A stretch of 64,000 bases of DNA from positions 13,712-77,711 of the forward strand of contig JAXLQL010000036.1 of NCBI GenBank assembly GCA_046331625.1, in the 5' to 3' direction. Below, in pieces: positions 42,579 through 50,922 of this stretch. The notes beneath the pieces are model-generated. The model worked only from the letters and a program-made list of their open reading frames with translations. It ran no database searches and had not been told where the DNA came from. How positions within the stretch are numbered: position 1 is the stretch's first letter; each line of letters opens with the position of its first letter. The position numbers and the translations under genes are program-made. Source of the DNA: JAXLQL01 sp046331625. Its GTDB lineage: Bacteria > Acidobacteriota > Terriglobia > Bryobacterales > Bryobacteraceae.

Positions 42579-43220
42579 TCAATGAGTAGCGGACTGAGAA
42601 GTCCGGCTGGTCAGCGGTGCGGACTTCACGGCCTCGATATCGAGCGTGATCGCGACTTCGTCGCCCACCAGAACGCCGCCGGCTTCGAGAGTCTGGTTCC
42701 AGGTCAGTCCCCAGTCTTTGCGGCTGATCTTGGTTGTGGCTGTTGCGCCCAGGCGAACATTGCCCCACGGGTCCTTCGTTTCGGGGGCCGGCCCTTCGAC
42801 GTTCCAAACGACTTCGCGGGTGACGCCGCGAATGGTGAGGTCGCCTTGGACTTTCAGTTGCTGGCCGTCTTTCCACACCTTCTTGCTCTTGAATGCGAGC
42901 ACGGGAAACTTGGCCGTGTCGAAGAAGTCCGCGCTCTTCAGGTGAGCGTCGCGTTTCGGTTCGCGGGTGTTGATCGTAGAGGCGTCGATCGACGCTTCGA
43001 CTTTCGAGGCGGCGGGATTGTTCGCATCGTGGACGATGCTGCCGGTGACGTTGGTGAATTCACCTTTGACGTTGGAGATCATCATGTGCCGGACGCTGAA
43101 CTGCGCCGAGGAATGCGAGCTGTCTATGGTGTAAGCGCTCTGCGCGAGGCCGGAGCCGCCGAGGGCTAGCGCGAGTGACGCCGCCACGGCGTAGCGCGAG
43201 AGAAGAGTCTTGGTTCTCAT
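42579..43220 (-). CDS. YceI family periplasmic lipid/isoprenoid-binding protein
   Basis: A 213-residue YceI-family protein with signal peptide (AVAASLALALGGSGLAQ). The lipocalin-like barrel shows AYTIDSSHSSAQFSVRHMM, KGEFTNVTGSI, KVEASIDASTINTREPKRDA, HLKSADFFDTAKFPVLAFKS and LTIRGVTREVVWNVEG. Family members bind long isoprenoids such as polyprenyl quinones. With a quinone oxidoreductase-like gene 17 nt downstream and a MarR gene upstream, a quinone- or redox-stress unit is likely. A palindrome (43266-43277) shared with the marR promoter lies 46 nt before the ATG, and AAAGGA gives the ribosome site. Confidence 0.92.
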   Translation of the reverse strand: MRTKTLLSRYAVAASLALALGGSGLAQSAYTIDSSHSSAQFSVRHMMISNVKGEFTNVTGSIVHDANNPAASKVEASIDASTINTREPKRDAHLKSADFFDTAKFPVLAFKSKKVWKDGQQLKVQGDLTIRGVTREVVWNVEGPAPETKDPWGNVRLGATATTKISRKDWGLTWNQTLEAGGVLVGDEVAITLDIEAVKSAPLTSRTSQSATH

Positions 43221-43265
43221 ATGGGATGTGTCCTTTCTTCGAAGTGCTATCTGTTATCACTAGAT

Positions 43266-43277
43266 TCGTTATAACGA
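43266..43277. promoter_or_regulatory. Putative MarR operator upstream of yceI
   Basis: TCGTTATAACGA at 43266-43277 is a perfect 12-bp palindrome. It repeats the core GTTATAAC (43268-43275) of the operator in the marR promoter (GTTATAAC at 43787-43794, both followed by GACT on the plus strand). Its place between marR and yceI suggests that the regulator controls yceI-ytfG as well as itself. A MarR dimer typically binds a palindrome of this size. Confidence 0.65.
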
Positions 43278-43300
43278 CTTTCGGATGCAAAAAAAGCTCG

Positions 43301-43762
43301 TCAGCCTTCCCTTTTCCGCGCTGCCTCGAGCAGATCTCGCAAGGCGGTCAGCTTCTCGCGGCCGAGGTGCCCCAGCAGGCGCCTCTCGCATTCGAGCAAG
43401 GGACGATCGAGGCTGGTGAGCAGCTTCAGGCCCTGGTCTGTGATCCGGGTTTGCACGACGCGCCGGTTCGCCTCCGGACGCTCGCGGATGATCAGCTTTC
43501 GCTTCTCGAGACGGTCCAGCAGACGGGTGATGTCGGAGTCCTTAGTGACCATCCGCTCGCTGATTTCGCCGCAGGTGAGGCCGCCCGGGCCCGCGCCGCG
43601 CAAGATCCGCAGGGCATTGTATTGGGTGAACGTGACATCGGCCTGACGCATCACCTCGGCCAGTTCGGAGCCGAGGTGCTCGGCCGTGCGCAAGACGTTG
43701 AGGATGACTTCCTGTTCCAGGTTCCGGAATGGCTTGCTCTGCTTCAGTTCGTGTTGGAGCAC
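43301..43762 (-). CDS. MarR-family transcriptional regulator
   Basis: A 153-residue winged-helix repressor. I choose GTG 43762 because GAGG lies 5 nt before it and because the longer frame to 43813 would run through the operator and -10 box. Residues show the MarR fold: TFTQYNALRILRGAGPGGLT, CGEISERMVTKDSDITRLLD (recognition helix), RLEKRKLIIRERPEANRRV (wing) and VQTRITDQGLKLL. It probably represses its own promoter and that of yceI-ytfG until a phenolic or quinone ligand, or oxidation, releases it. The ligand is inferred from neighbours only. One Cys each lies near the helix and C-terminus. Confidence 0.9.
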   Translation of the reverse strand: MLQHELKQSKPFRNLEQEVILNVLRTAEHLGSELAEVMRQADVTFTQYNALRILRGAGPGGLTCGEISERMVTKDSDITRLLDRLEKRKLIIRERPEANRRVVQTRITDQGLKLLTSLDRPLLECERRLLGHLGREKLTALRDLLEAARKREG

Positions 43763-43777
43763 TGCTGCCTCGAAACC

Positions 43778-43806
43778 AGTATAGTTGTTATAACGACTAT
43801 CGTCAA
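43778..43806 (-). promoter_or_regulatory. Sigma-70 type promoter of marR with operator in its spacer
   Basis: On the minus strand, TTGACG (43806-43801) and TATACT (43783-43778) are separated by exactly 17 nt. The spacer and -10 edge hold a near-perfect 20-bp palindrome, ATAGTCGTTATAACAACTAT (43800-43781, one mismatched pair), with the core GTTATAAC. Transcription would start near 43771, 9 nt before GTG 43762. Binding of the repressor here would block RNA polymerase directly, so autoregulation is likely. Confidence 0.75.
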
Positions 43807-43918
43807 ACCACAAGTTGCGGTGGGCTTGGGAGCAACGGGCAGCGTGTTAAAATCGATAGTTAATCCCTGCCGCACACTCCCATTGCGGCTACTTTCCTCC
43901 GGAGTTTACTGCCGAGCT

Positions 43919-46900
43919 ATGAGTTCCACTCCCGGGCGGCCCATGTTGTCGCTCTCCTTCGGTTTCCATTTCGAAGACTTGTATGAACGCGAAGGCTTGG
44001 TTCGCATCGATGGCGCCTTCGCGGAGCATCTGGCCAAAGCGGATGCGGCGCTGGCAGCGCGACTGACCGCGGCCAGAGCGAATCCGGAGAGCTTCACGGC
44101 CAAGCAGCGATCCGAGCTGTTGATCGCGGCTGCGCCGCACGTGGAAGACTTCATCGGCGAGTTGTTCGGCATCGGCCCCGAATTGCGCGAACTGCAGCAG
44201 CGGCACAACGCGCTGGCGCCGATCTACTCGGTCAAGCGCAAGTTCGTGCACAAGCGCGCTCTCACGGGGGCCAAGAAAGAGGACGCCGAGAAGATCGACG
44301 GCCTGCACGTGGCGGCCGAACTCGCCATGCATTTCGGCGAACCGTTCAGCGAAGACACCTATGTCCGCCACGTTTCCCGTTGGCTCGACAACGAGGCCGA
44401 GCACGCGGCCGCGCTGCAGTTGGCGGCCGAATATGCCCGTTGGGCCGTGCTTTCCGAAGCCGGGCAGCACCGCCATCACCACGGAATCGTCTTCCGCCTG
44501 CCGCAAAAGCTCGACCATGAGCACCTGGTACCGCTCGAAACAGTTCCGGTGGGAAATGGTTCGGCGTATATCATCCCGGCCGAGCACCTGCGCCACCGGG
44601 AAGGCTTCGCCCTCACTGATCCGGGCATGGACCTGACGCACTCGCTCGACCACGCTCACTACTGCATCAAGTGCCACAATCAGGGCAAAGACTCCTGCTC
44701 CACGGGACTCAAGGAAAAAGACGGCTCCTTCAAAAAGAGCCCGTTCGGAGTAACACTGGCCGGTTGCCCGCTCGACGAGAAGATCTCCGAGATGAACACG
44801 GTGAAGCTTGCCGGGTACACGGTCGGCGCGCTCGCCATCGTCACGGTAGACAACCCGATGACCGCCGGCACCGGACACCGCATCTGCAATGACTGCATGA
44901 AGGGCTGCATCTTCCAGAAGCAGGAGCCGGTGGATATTCCGCAGGTGGAAACACGATCGCTCAAAGATGTTCTCGAACTTTCGTGGGGCTTCGAAATCTA
45001 CGGGCTGCTGACGCGGTGGAATCCCTTGAATCTCGAGCGCCCGGTCCCCAAGGCCGATTCCGGGTACAAAGTATTGGTGGTCGGTCTCGGCCCTTCTGGC
45101 TTCACGCTCACGCATCACCTGCTCAACGAGGGCCACACCGTTGCCGCGATCGACGGACTGAAGATCGAGCCCCTGGCCGCGGACGTCTCCGGCGTCACTC
45201 CGCTCGGCGAACGCGTTCCGTTCCGGCCGATACACGATGTGGATGAATTGTTCGAGCCGCTCGACAACCGCGTGATGGCGGGTTTCGGAGGCGTGGCTGA
45301 GTACGGCATCACGGTCCGGTGGAATAAGAACTACCTGAAGGTGATCCGGCTGCTGCTCGAACGGCGGCGGGCGTTTTCGATGTACGGCGGCGTCCGCTTC
45401 GGCGGAACCATCACGGCCAAGCAAGCCTTTGAAGCGGGCTTTGACCATATCGCGCTCTGCATGGGCGCGGGCCGGCCTACCGTGGTCCCGATGATGAACG
45501 GACTGGTGCGCGGTGTGCGTCAGGCATCCGATTTCCTCATGGCGCTGCAGTTGACTGGCGCCGCCAAGGAAGATTCGGTGGCGAATCTCCAATTGCGCCT
45601 GCCTGCGGTGGTGATCGGCGGCGGACTCACGGCGATCGACACAGCTACGGAAGCGATGGCGTACTACGTTGTGCAGGTGGAGAAGTTCCTGCGCCGGTAT
45701 GAGAAGTTGGTGGCCGAGTCCAGTGAAGCCGAGGTCCGAGCCGGATGGACCAAGGAAGAAACTGAGATCGCCTCGGAGTTCCTGGCGCATGGGCGCGCGA
45801 TCCGAGCCGAGCGCGAAGCCGCGCGCAAGGCGGGCCGCGAGCCGGAATTGCGCCCGCTGCTCGAGAGCTGGGGCGGCGTCACCATCGCCTATCGCCGGCG
45901 CCTCATCGACGCACCGAGCTACACGCTCAATCACGAAGAAGTGGCCAAGGCGCTCGAAGAAGGCATCCGCTTCGCCGAGAACCTCTCGCCGCTCGAAGTG
46001 GATGTCGATTCCTATGGCCACGCGAGCGCGATCAAATGCAAGCAGGGCGACAAGGTGGTGGAGTTGCCCGCCCGCTCGATTCTGGTGGCCGCCGGAACGC
46101 AGCCGAACACCGTGCTCTCGCGCGAGGACCCCGAGTACTTCCCGCTCGACGGCAAGTATTTCCAGGCCGTCGACGAGAACGGCAACGTAGTCAAACCGGA
46201 GCGCTTGGCCAAGCCTTCGAAGGCGTACGTGTTGCTCGAAAAGCAGCCTGACGGCCGGGCCATCAGCTTCTTCGGCGATCTGCATCCTTCGTTCTCCGGC
46301 AACGTGGTGAAAGCGATGGCGAGCGCCAAGCAAGGCTATCCGATCGTTTCGCGGACTCTGGCCGAACGTGCGCCAACCGCCCGGTCCGCAGCGGACCTTT
46401 CGGCGTGGCTCAAGGGGAATCTGCGCGCCACGGTGCATGAAGTAGTGCGGCTGACGCCGACGATCGTGGAAGTGATTGTCCGCGCGCCGCTCGCCGCCGA
46501 GGCATTCCAGCCCGGGCAATTCTTCCGCCTGCAAAATTTCGAGACGCTGGCGCCGCAGGCCGCAGCCACACGCATGGCGATGGAAGGGCTCGCGCTCACC
46601 GGCGCATCGGTCGATCGCGAAAAAGGTCTGGTCAGCGTGATCGTGCTCGAGATGGGCGGCTCGTCCGACCTGTGTACGCTGTTGAAGCCCGGCGAGCCCG
46701 TCATCCTGATGGGTCCGACAGGGACGCCGACGGAGACGCCGCGGCAGGAGACCGTGCTGCTGGTGGGCGGTGGGCTCGGCAACGCGGTGCTGTTCTCGAT
46801 CGGCCAGAAGCTTCGCGAGGTCGGCTCGCGGGTGATTTACTTCGCCGGATACAAAAAGATCGCCGATCGGTACAAGGTGGATGAGATCGAGAAGGCCGCG

Positions 46901-47395
46901 GACCTAATCGTGTGGTGCTGCGATGAGGCGCCGGGCTTCACACCGTCTCGCCCGAAGGACAAGGCAATCGTGGCGAACATTGTCGAATCGATTGCGGCTT
47001 ATGGCCGCGGCGATCTCGGCGACATCCCGATCCCGCTCGAGCAAGTGGACCGCGTCATCGCGATCGGTTCCGATGGAATGATGCGCGCGGTGGCTCGGGC
47101 GCGGCACGGGGTGCTGGCGCCGTTCCTCAAGCGGCATGAAGCGATCGGTTCCATCAACTCGCCGATGCAGTGCATGATGAAGGAGATCTGCGCGCAATGC
47201 CTGCAGGTCCACAAGAATCCGGAGACGGGGGAGGAGACGGTGGTGTTCTCTTGCTTCAATCAGGACCAACCGCTCGACTCGGTGGATTTCGATAATTTGC
47301 GTAGCCGCTTGTCGCAGAACAATGTGCAGGAGAAGTTGACCAAGCAGTGGATCGATCACTGTCTGCGGGAAACGGGAGAGCCGGTAGGAGCTTAA
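43919..47395 (+). CDS. GltD-like/PyrK-like flavoprotein fusion (NfnB-NfnA type oxidoreductase)
   Basis: A 1158-residue cytoplasmic protein from ATG 43919; longer frames run through non-coding DNA and marR. Residues 1-240 are unrecognised. Cys249-x2-Cys252-x7-Cys260, Cys283 and Cys323-x2-Cys326-x3-Cys330 make a GltD-type iron-sulfur domain. VLVVGLGPSGFTLTHHL (about 385) and AVVIGGGLTAIDTATE (about 563) are the two dinucleotide sites. From about 840 an FNR/PyrK module follows (PGQFFRLQNF, LLVGGGLGNAVLFSIG), ending with Cys1085-x4-Cys1090-x2-Cys1093-x18-Cys1112 for a [2Fe-2S] cluster. Separate NfnB and NfnA chains in other bacteria carry these two halves. Electron transfer between NAD(P)H and ferredoxin is likely, with partners unproven. 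Confidence 0.85.
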   Translation: MSSTPGRPMLSLSFGFHFEDLYEREGLVRIDGAFAEHLAKADAALAARLTAARANPESFTAKQRSELLIAAAPHVEDFIGELFGIGPELRELQQRHNALAPIYSVKRKFVHKRALTGAKKEDAEKIDGLHVAAELAMHFGEPFSEDTYVRHVSRWLDNEAEHAAALQLAAEYARWAVLSEAGQHRHHHGIVFRLPQKLDHEHLVPLETVPVGNGSAYIIPAEHLRHREGFALTDPGMDLTHSLDHAHYCIKCHNQGKDSCSTGLKEKDGSFKKSPFGVTLAGCPLDEKISEMNTVKLAGYTVGALAIVTVDNPMTAGTGHRICNDCMKGCIFQKQEPVDIPQVETRSLKDVLELSWGFEIYGLLTRWNPLNLERPVPKADSGYKVLVVGLGPSGFTLTHHLLNEGHTVAAIDGLKIEPLAADVSGVTPLGERVPFRPIHDVDELFEPLDNRVMAGFGGVAEYGITVRWNKNYLKVIRLLLERRRAFSMYGGVRFGGTITAKQAFEAGFDHIALCMGAGRPTVVPMMNGLVRGVRQASDFLMALQLTGAAKEDSVANLQLRLPAVVIGGGLTAIDTATEAMAYYVVQVEKFLRRYEKLVAESSEAEVRAGWTKEETEIASEFLAHGRAIRAEREAARKAGREPELRPLLESWGGVTIAYRRRLIDAPSYTLNHEEVAKALEEGIRFAENLSPLEVDVDSYGHASAIKCKQGDKVVELPARSILVAAGTQPNTVLSREDPEYFPLDGKYFQAVDENGNVVKPERLAKPSKAYVLLEKQPDGRAISFFGDLHPSFSGNVVKAMASAKQGYPIVSRTLAERAPTARSAADLSAWLKGNLRATVHEVVRLTPTIVEVIVRAPLAAEAFQPGQFFRLQNFETLAPQAAATRMAMEGLALTGASVDREKGLVSVIVLEMGGSSDLCTLLKPGEPVILMGPTGTPTETPRQETVLLVGGGLGNAVLFSIGQKLREVGSRVIYFAGYKKIADRYKVDEIEKAADLIVWCCDEAPGFTPSRPKDKAIVANIVESIAAYGRGDLGDIPIPLEQVDRVIAIGSDGMMRAVARARHGVLAPFLKRHEAIGSINSPMQCMMKEICAQCLQVHKNPETGEETVVFSCFNQDQPLDSVDFDNLRSRLSQNNVQEKLTKQWIDHCLRETGEPVGA

Positions 47396-47714
47396 TCTTA
47401 ATCGCCGCTGTACGGGCAGGGTAAACACGGCGGACTGAAGCACCAAGTGCCGAGGTCGGAGTCGGCATGTTTTGCGGGCACCGGCGCGAGTGCCGGTGGC
47501 GGGACTGAAAGTCCCGCGCAGGCTGAAGTCTGCTCCATATTGCGGCTGAGCCGCAATCCAGAAACGGAGCGTTCTATGAGCGAATGCGTCTGTGTCAGAA
47601 GCGGGACTGGAAGTCCCGCAGCGGGCTGAAAGCCCGCCCCACTAAACCGGGTCCAAAATCTTCGCGGCTGGCGAAGAAACCGAAGGACAGCAGTACATTG
47701 AGGCTGTGTGCGCG
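47396..47714 (+). repeat. Gene-free gap filled with composite repeats
   Basis: This 319-nt gap between convergent genes holds a variant double hairpin at 47498-47538 (GCGGGACTGAAAGTCCCGC + GCAGGCTGAAGTCTGC). A perfect 19-nt inverted repeat, ATTGCGGCTGAGCCGCAAT, follows at 47539-47557. A second double hairpin is at 47601-47642 (GCGGGACTGGAAGTCCCGC + GCGGGCTGAAAGCCCGCC), and the 39-nt tail module is at 47660-47698. An upstream stretch GCCGAGGTCGGAGTCGGC resembles 35852-35869. Short frames here are shadows of the repeats. The array could terminate both flanking genes. Confidence 0.8.
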
Positions 47715-50700
47715 TCAGCGGACGGCGATCGTGGTTACGACCGTCGGTGGCAGGGTGCTGCCGATATCGCGCAGGCGAAGGGCGATCGGAACGCGGGGTC
47801 CCGGAGCCGTATTGAGCGGAACTTTGACGTTGATTTGCCAGACTCCCGGCAAGCCCGGCGCCAAGCCCGAGTACAGGATGTGGTCGCCCGGAACGAACGC
47901 CGCTCCGATCACAATCGCACGGTCGCCGGAGAGTTCGGGGATCGCCACGATGCCAGTGGGGGCCGTACCATCGGCCGGAGCGCCGTCCACATGACCCGCA
48001 CCTGTTCCGTAGAGCGTGATCACCTTGCCGCGTTCGGCGGCCACGAGCGTTGTGGTCCCGATCAGGCCGGATCCGTTGAGAGTGTTGTTGTCTTCGGCGT
48101 TGGCGGCCACTACTTGCCCCGTGCCCGTTCCAAGCAGCGTGAAGAGCGCCGGCGAGGCCACGTCCATCGGAATCTGCGCGGCGGTAATCACGCGTCCGGT
48201 GGCGGGCTGGGTCACTTCGAGATCCACCGTGCCCGACGATGGGGCGTTGTTCGGCATCAGGAAATTGATCTGCTCGGCTGAGATGAAGTAGATGGGCACG
48301 GGTTGATCGTTGATCAAAACCTGGATCCCACCCAATTCCTTCGGCAGCGGCACTTGGCTCGCCACCACGATCTGATCGGTGAACGTGTAGTTGAACGGAG
48401 TGCTCTTGAGCGTGGTGATCATGCCCGGAGTCACTCGCGGCAAAAAGTGCGCCCCGTTGGTGGCAACGATCGTGGGATAGTGAATCGCGATCCGGTTCGC
48501 GCCGTCGGCGACATAGAGGTTGCTGAACGCGTCGAGCGTCAGCGCTCGCGGACTCGCGGCGTTCACGCGATAGTCCGGCGCGTCGCCCTTGATCGTGAGA
48601 TCGTCGAACTTCGGGTACCGCCGCGCTTCGAGCGCTCCCGTATTGCCGACCCAGATTTCGCCGGTCACCAGACTGACGAAAAGACTAATGGGCCTGTTCA
48701 CACCGTTGCGCAGGAGCGTCGCCGGCCGCGGATCGTTGCCGGAGAGGCTGATCAACCGGCCGTAAATGGCGATGCGGCTGTTGCCTTCGTCGGCTGCGTG
48801 CAAGCGGTCATCGCTATCCATGGCGATGTGGCGCACGCCGTTGTAGCGGTTGTCGGCATTGCCGGCGTCGGACGAGTTGAAATCCGGCTGCCCGAACACG
48901 CGCGTGGCGGCCATGCCCGTGCTGAACGGCGGCGTAAATTGCAGGATCCGGTTGTGGCCGGCGTCGGAAACGAAAAGCGATCCATTCGAGGAGAAGACGA
49001 GACCATAGGGCACGGCCATGGTGCGCGCCGTAGCATCGGTGAAGCGAGACGTGAAGCTCGATTGCCCGATGACCATGTCGGCCTGCATGGGCCGCTGGCG
49101 TTGTTCGAACGGCTTGGGGAAGCGCAGCACGCGGCCGTTACCGCTGTCGCAGACGAAGAGGTTCCCTTCTTTGTCGACGGCCACGCCGAGTGGGCTCGCC
49201 AAGCCCTGGTTGCCGCGCGTGGTGAACTCACCGAACGGGAAGTTGATCACCGAACGGTAGAAGTCGGGTTGGCCGATCACGATGTCGGCTTTGTCGCCTT
49301 GTCTCACTTTGAGCGCATTGGAGAAGCCGAGGATGCGATGGTTGTTCGTATCGGCGACGTACATGCGCGGCGGCGTGGCCGAGTTGTCGATCACGATGCC
49401 GGCGCCGCCGCCGAAGTTGAACTCGCGCCCTTCGATGAAATTCGGTGACCGGAATTCGAGCCCGATCTGGCCGAGCACGCGCTTGGCGTTGTAGGGCGCA
49501 GTGGCCGCCAGTGGCGGTCCAGTGGAGATGTCGCCCATGACGAGCACGCGGTTGTTCTGCGAGTCGACGATCCAGGTTTCGCCGCCGGCGAAGACGCCGA
49601 AGCTCGGCGCGAGCAGGCTCGAAGAGTTGGGCTCGGCGAGGCCGCGGTTGGGCTTCAGCTCCGATTGCTGCGACGTGTCTTGCCCGATGATCGCCGTAGC
49701 CTTCGGTGAAGGGTCGGTTTGCGTTTCCGCGGCCCAGGTATCGAAGGCGGGGAAGCGCATGATCCGGTGAGCGGGAGTGTCCACCACGAAAGGAATGTTG
49801 CCGATGGTGAACACCGAGGAAGGCGGAATGATGTCGCCGCCGCTGATGGCGATGCCCATCGTGTACTCGTTGATCGCCGGCAGCGCTTGCTGGCCCTGCG
49901 CCACGGCGGGCGTGATTCCCATCACGCGCGTGGCGTCCATGCCGGAAACGAAAGGACCGCGATAGACGAGCACCCGGTTGTTTTGATCGGGGACGAACAG
50001 CCGTCCGCTCTGATCGAGCGCCATCGGACCCGGCCATTGCATCTTGCTCTTGTTGATCTTGACGCGGGGATCGGGGTTGCGGCCGAGCCCATCGTTGGTG
50101 CGAAAGTCGGATTGGCCCAGCACGATGGTCGCGGCCGGACCGTTGCTGGCTCCGTCACCGAGGGCGCTCGAAGGATACCGCAGCAGGCGGTTGTTGCCGG
50201 CGTCGTTGATCCACAAGTTGCCTTGGGCGTCAAACAGCGGCGAGACCTGGAAGACCGAGCCCGTATTCAGAGCGAGGCTGCGTTCGGTGACGCCGCCCGC
50301 GTTCGGATTGCGGCTGGTGAAGTTGGGCTGGCCGATCACCAGGTCGGCGAGTTTCACCGTGTCGGGTTGATCGAAGGGCCTGGGATAGCGAATGATGCGG
50401 TTGTTGCCGGCATCGGCGACATAAAGGTTGCCTTGGCTGTCGACCGCCACGCCCGTTGGCGCGTTCAAGCCAGAGTTGAAATTCGAAACCCCGGGACCTT
50501 GAGGCACGGTGGTCAGCATGTCGCGTTGGCCCACCACAAAGTCGGCGAAGGCGCCGTTTTCGAATGCGCCGGGACCCTTCCAGCCGAGCACGCGGTTGTT
50601 GCCGGTGTCGGCCACCCAGGCGATCCCATTCGCGGTGTCAACGGCCACGCCTTGGGGGGCGTAGAGTTCTCTTCCTTCCACCAAGTTTGGAGATGTCGTC

Positions 50701-50822
50701 ACCAGGATGCGCTGCAGATGTCCTACCGCCCGCGACGGGTTCGGGTTCAACGGAATCTGGGCAAACGCCTCCTCCGCAAGAAACAAAGAGCAACACAAGG
50801 TTGCAACGTAGGTAACCTTCAT
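47715..50822 (-). CDS. Giant secreted NHL-propeller protein with Solibacter-type C-terminal domain
   Basis: A 1035-residue exported protein (signal peptide MKVTYVATLCCSLFLAEEAF). From residue 60 to about 790 it has many NHL-type units of the pattern LNAPTGVAVDSQGNLYVADA or ASPLGVAVDKEGNLFVCDSG, each followed by GNNRIIRYP-like ends, enough for more than one beta-propeller. The last 240 residues (VLINDQPVPIYFISAEQINF, GTGTGQVVAANAED, ITLYGTGAGHV, PGLPGVWQINVKVPLN) match the TIGR03437 domain of Solibacter secreted proteins. It probably binds ligands or proteins at the cell surface. No enzymatic motif is visible. Confidence 0.88.
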   Translation of the reverse strand: MKVTYVATLCCSLFLAEEAFAQIPLNPNPSRAVGHLQRILVTTSPNLVEGRELYAPQGVAVDTANGIAWVADTGNNRVLGWKGPGAFENGAFADFVVGQRDMLTTVPQGPGVSNFNSGLNAPTGVAVDSQGNLYVADAGNNRIIRYPRPFDQPDTVKLADLVIGQPNFTSRNPNAGGVTERSLALNTGSVFQVSPLFDAQGNLWINDAGNNRLLRYPSSALGDGASNGPAATIVLGQSDFRTNDGLGRNPDPRVKINKSKMQWPGPMALDQSGRLFVPDQNNRVLVYRGPFVSGMDATRVMGITPAVAQGQQALPAINEYTMGIAISGGDIIPPSSVFTIGNIPFVVDTPAHRIMRFPAFDTWAAETQTDPSPKATAIIGQDTSQQSELKPNRGLAEPNSSSLLAPSFGVFAGGETWIVDSQNNRVLVMGDISTGPPLAATAPYNAKRVLGQIGLEFRSPNFIEGREFNFGGGAGIVIDNSATPPRMYVADTNNHRILGFSNALKVRQGDKADIVIGQPDFYRSVINFPFGEFTTRGNQGLASPLGVAVDKEGNLFVCDSGNGRVLRFPKPFEQRQRPMQADMVIGQSSFTSRFTDATARTMAVPYGLVFSSNGSLFVSDAGHNRILQFTPPFSTGMAATRVFGQPDFNSSDAGNADNRYNGVRHIAMDSDDRLHAADEGNSRIAIYGRLISLSGNDPRPATLLRNGVNRPISLFVSLVTGEIWVGNTGALEARRYPKFDDLTIKGDAPDYRVNAASPRALTLDAFSNLYVADGANRIAIHYPTIVATNGAHFLPRVTPGMITTLKSTPFNYTFTDQIVVASQVPLPKELGGIQVLINDQPVPIYFISAEQINFLMPNNAPSSGTVDLEVTQPATGRVITAAQIPMDVASPALFTLLGTGTGQVVAANAEDNNTLNGSGLIGTTTLVAAERGKVITLYGTGAGHVDGAPADGTAPTGIVAIPELSGDRAIVIGAAFVPGDHILYSGLAPGLPGVWQINVKVPLNTAPGPRVPIALRLRDIGSTLPPTVVTTIAVR

Positions 50823-50922
50823 AGTTGTTGTTGTCAGTGAAAGATCTGTGGTTCTAGTACCCGTGGGTACCGCCCTCTTCTGAACTTTAGCATGCGCCTC
50901 CAGCCGATGCTAACCTGAATGG

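Noticed and set aside
43175..43918. Long N-terminal extension of the GltD-PyrK frame
   Set aside because: It overlaps marR, its promoter and operator, and reads as low-complexity sequence before the conserved start at 43919.
44650..44700. CxxCH in the GltD-PyrK fusion as a haem c site
   Set aside because: No signal peptide, and the Cys spacing fits GltD-type iron-sulfur binding better than a cytochrome.
43889..46534. Antisense frame of 881 codons opposite the GltD-PyrK fusion
   Set aside because: Mirrors the codon bias of the real gene and has no domain signal or plausible start.
47560..47995. Short plus-strand frames over the repeat array
   Set aside because: They track the hairpin repeats and the reverse of the NHL gene. 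No independent protein-like signal.
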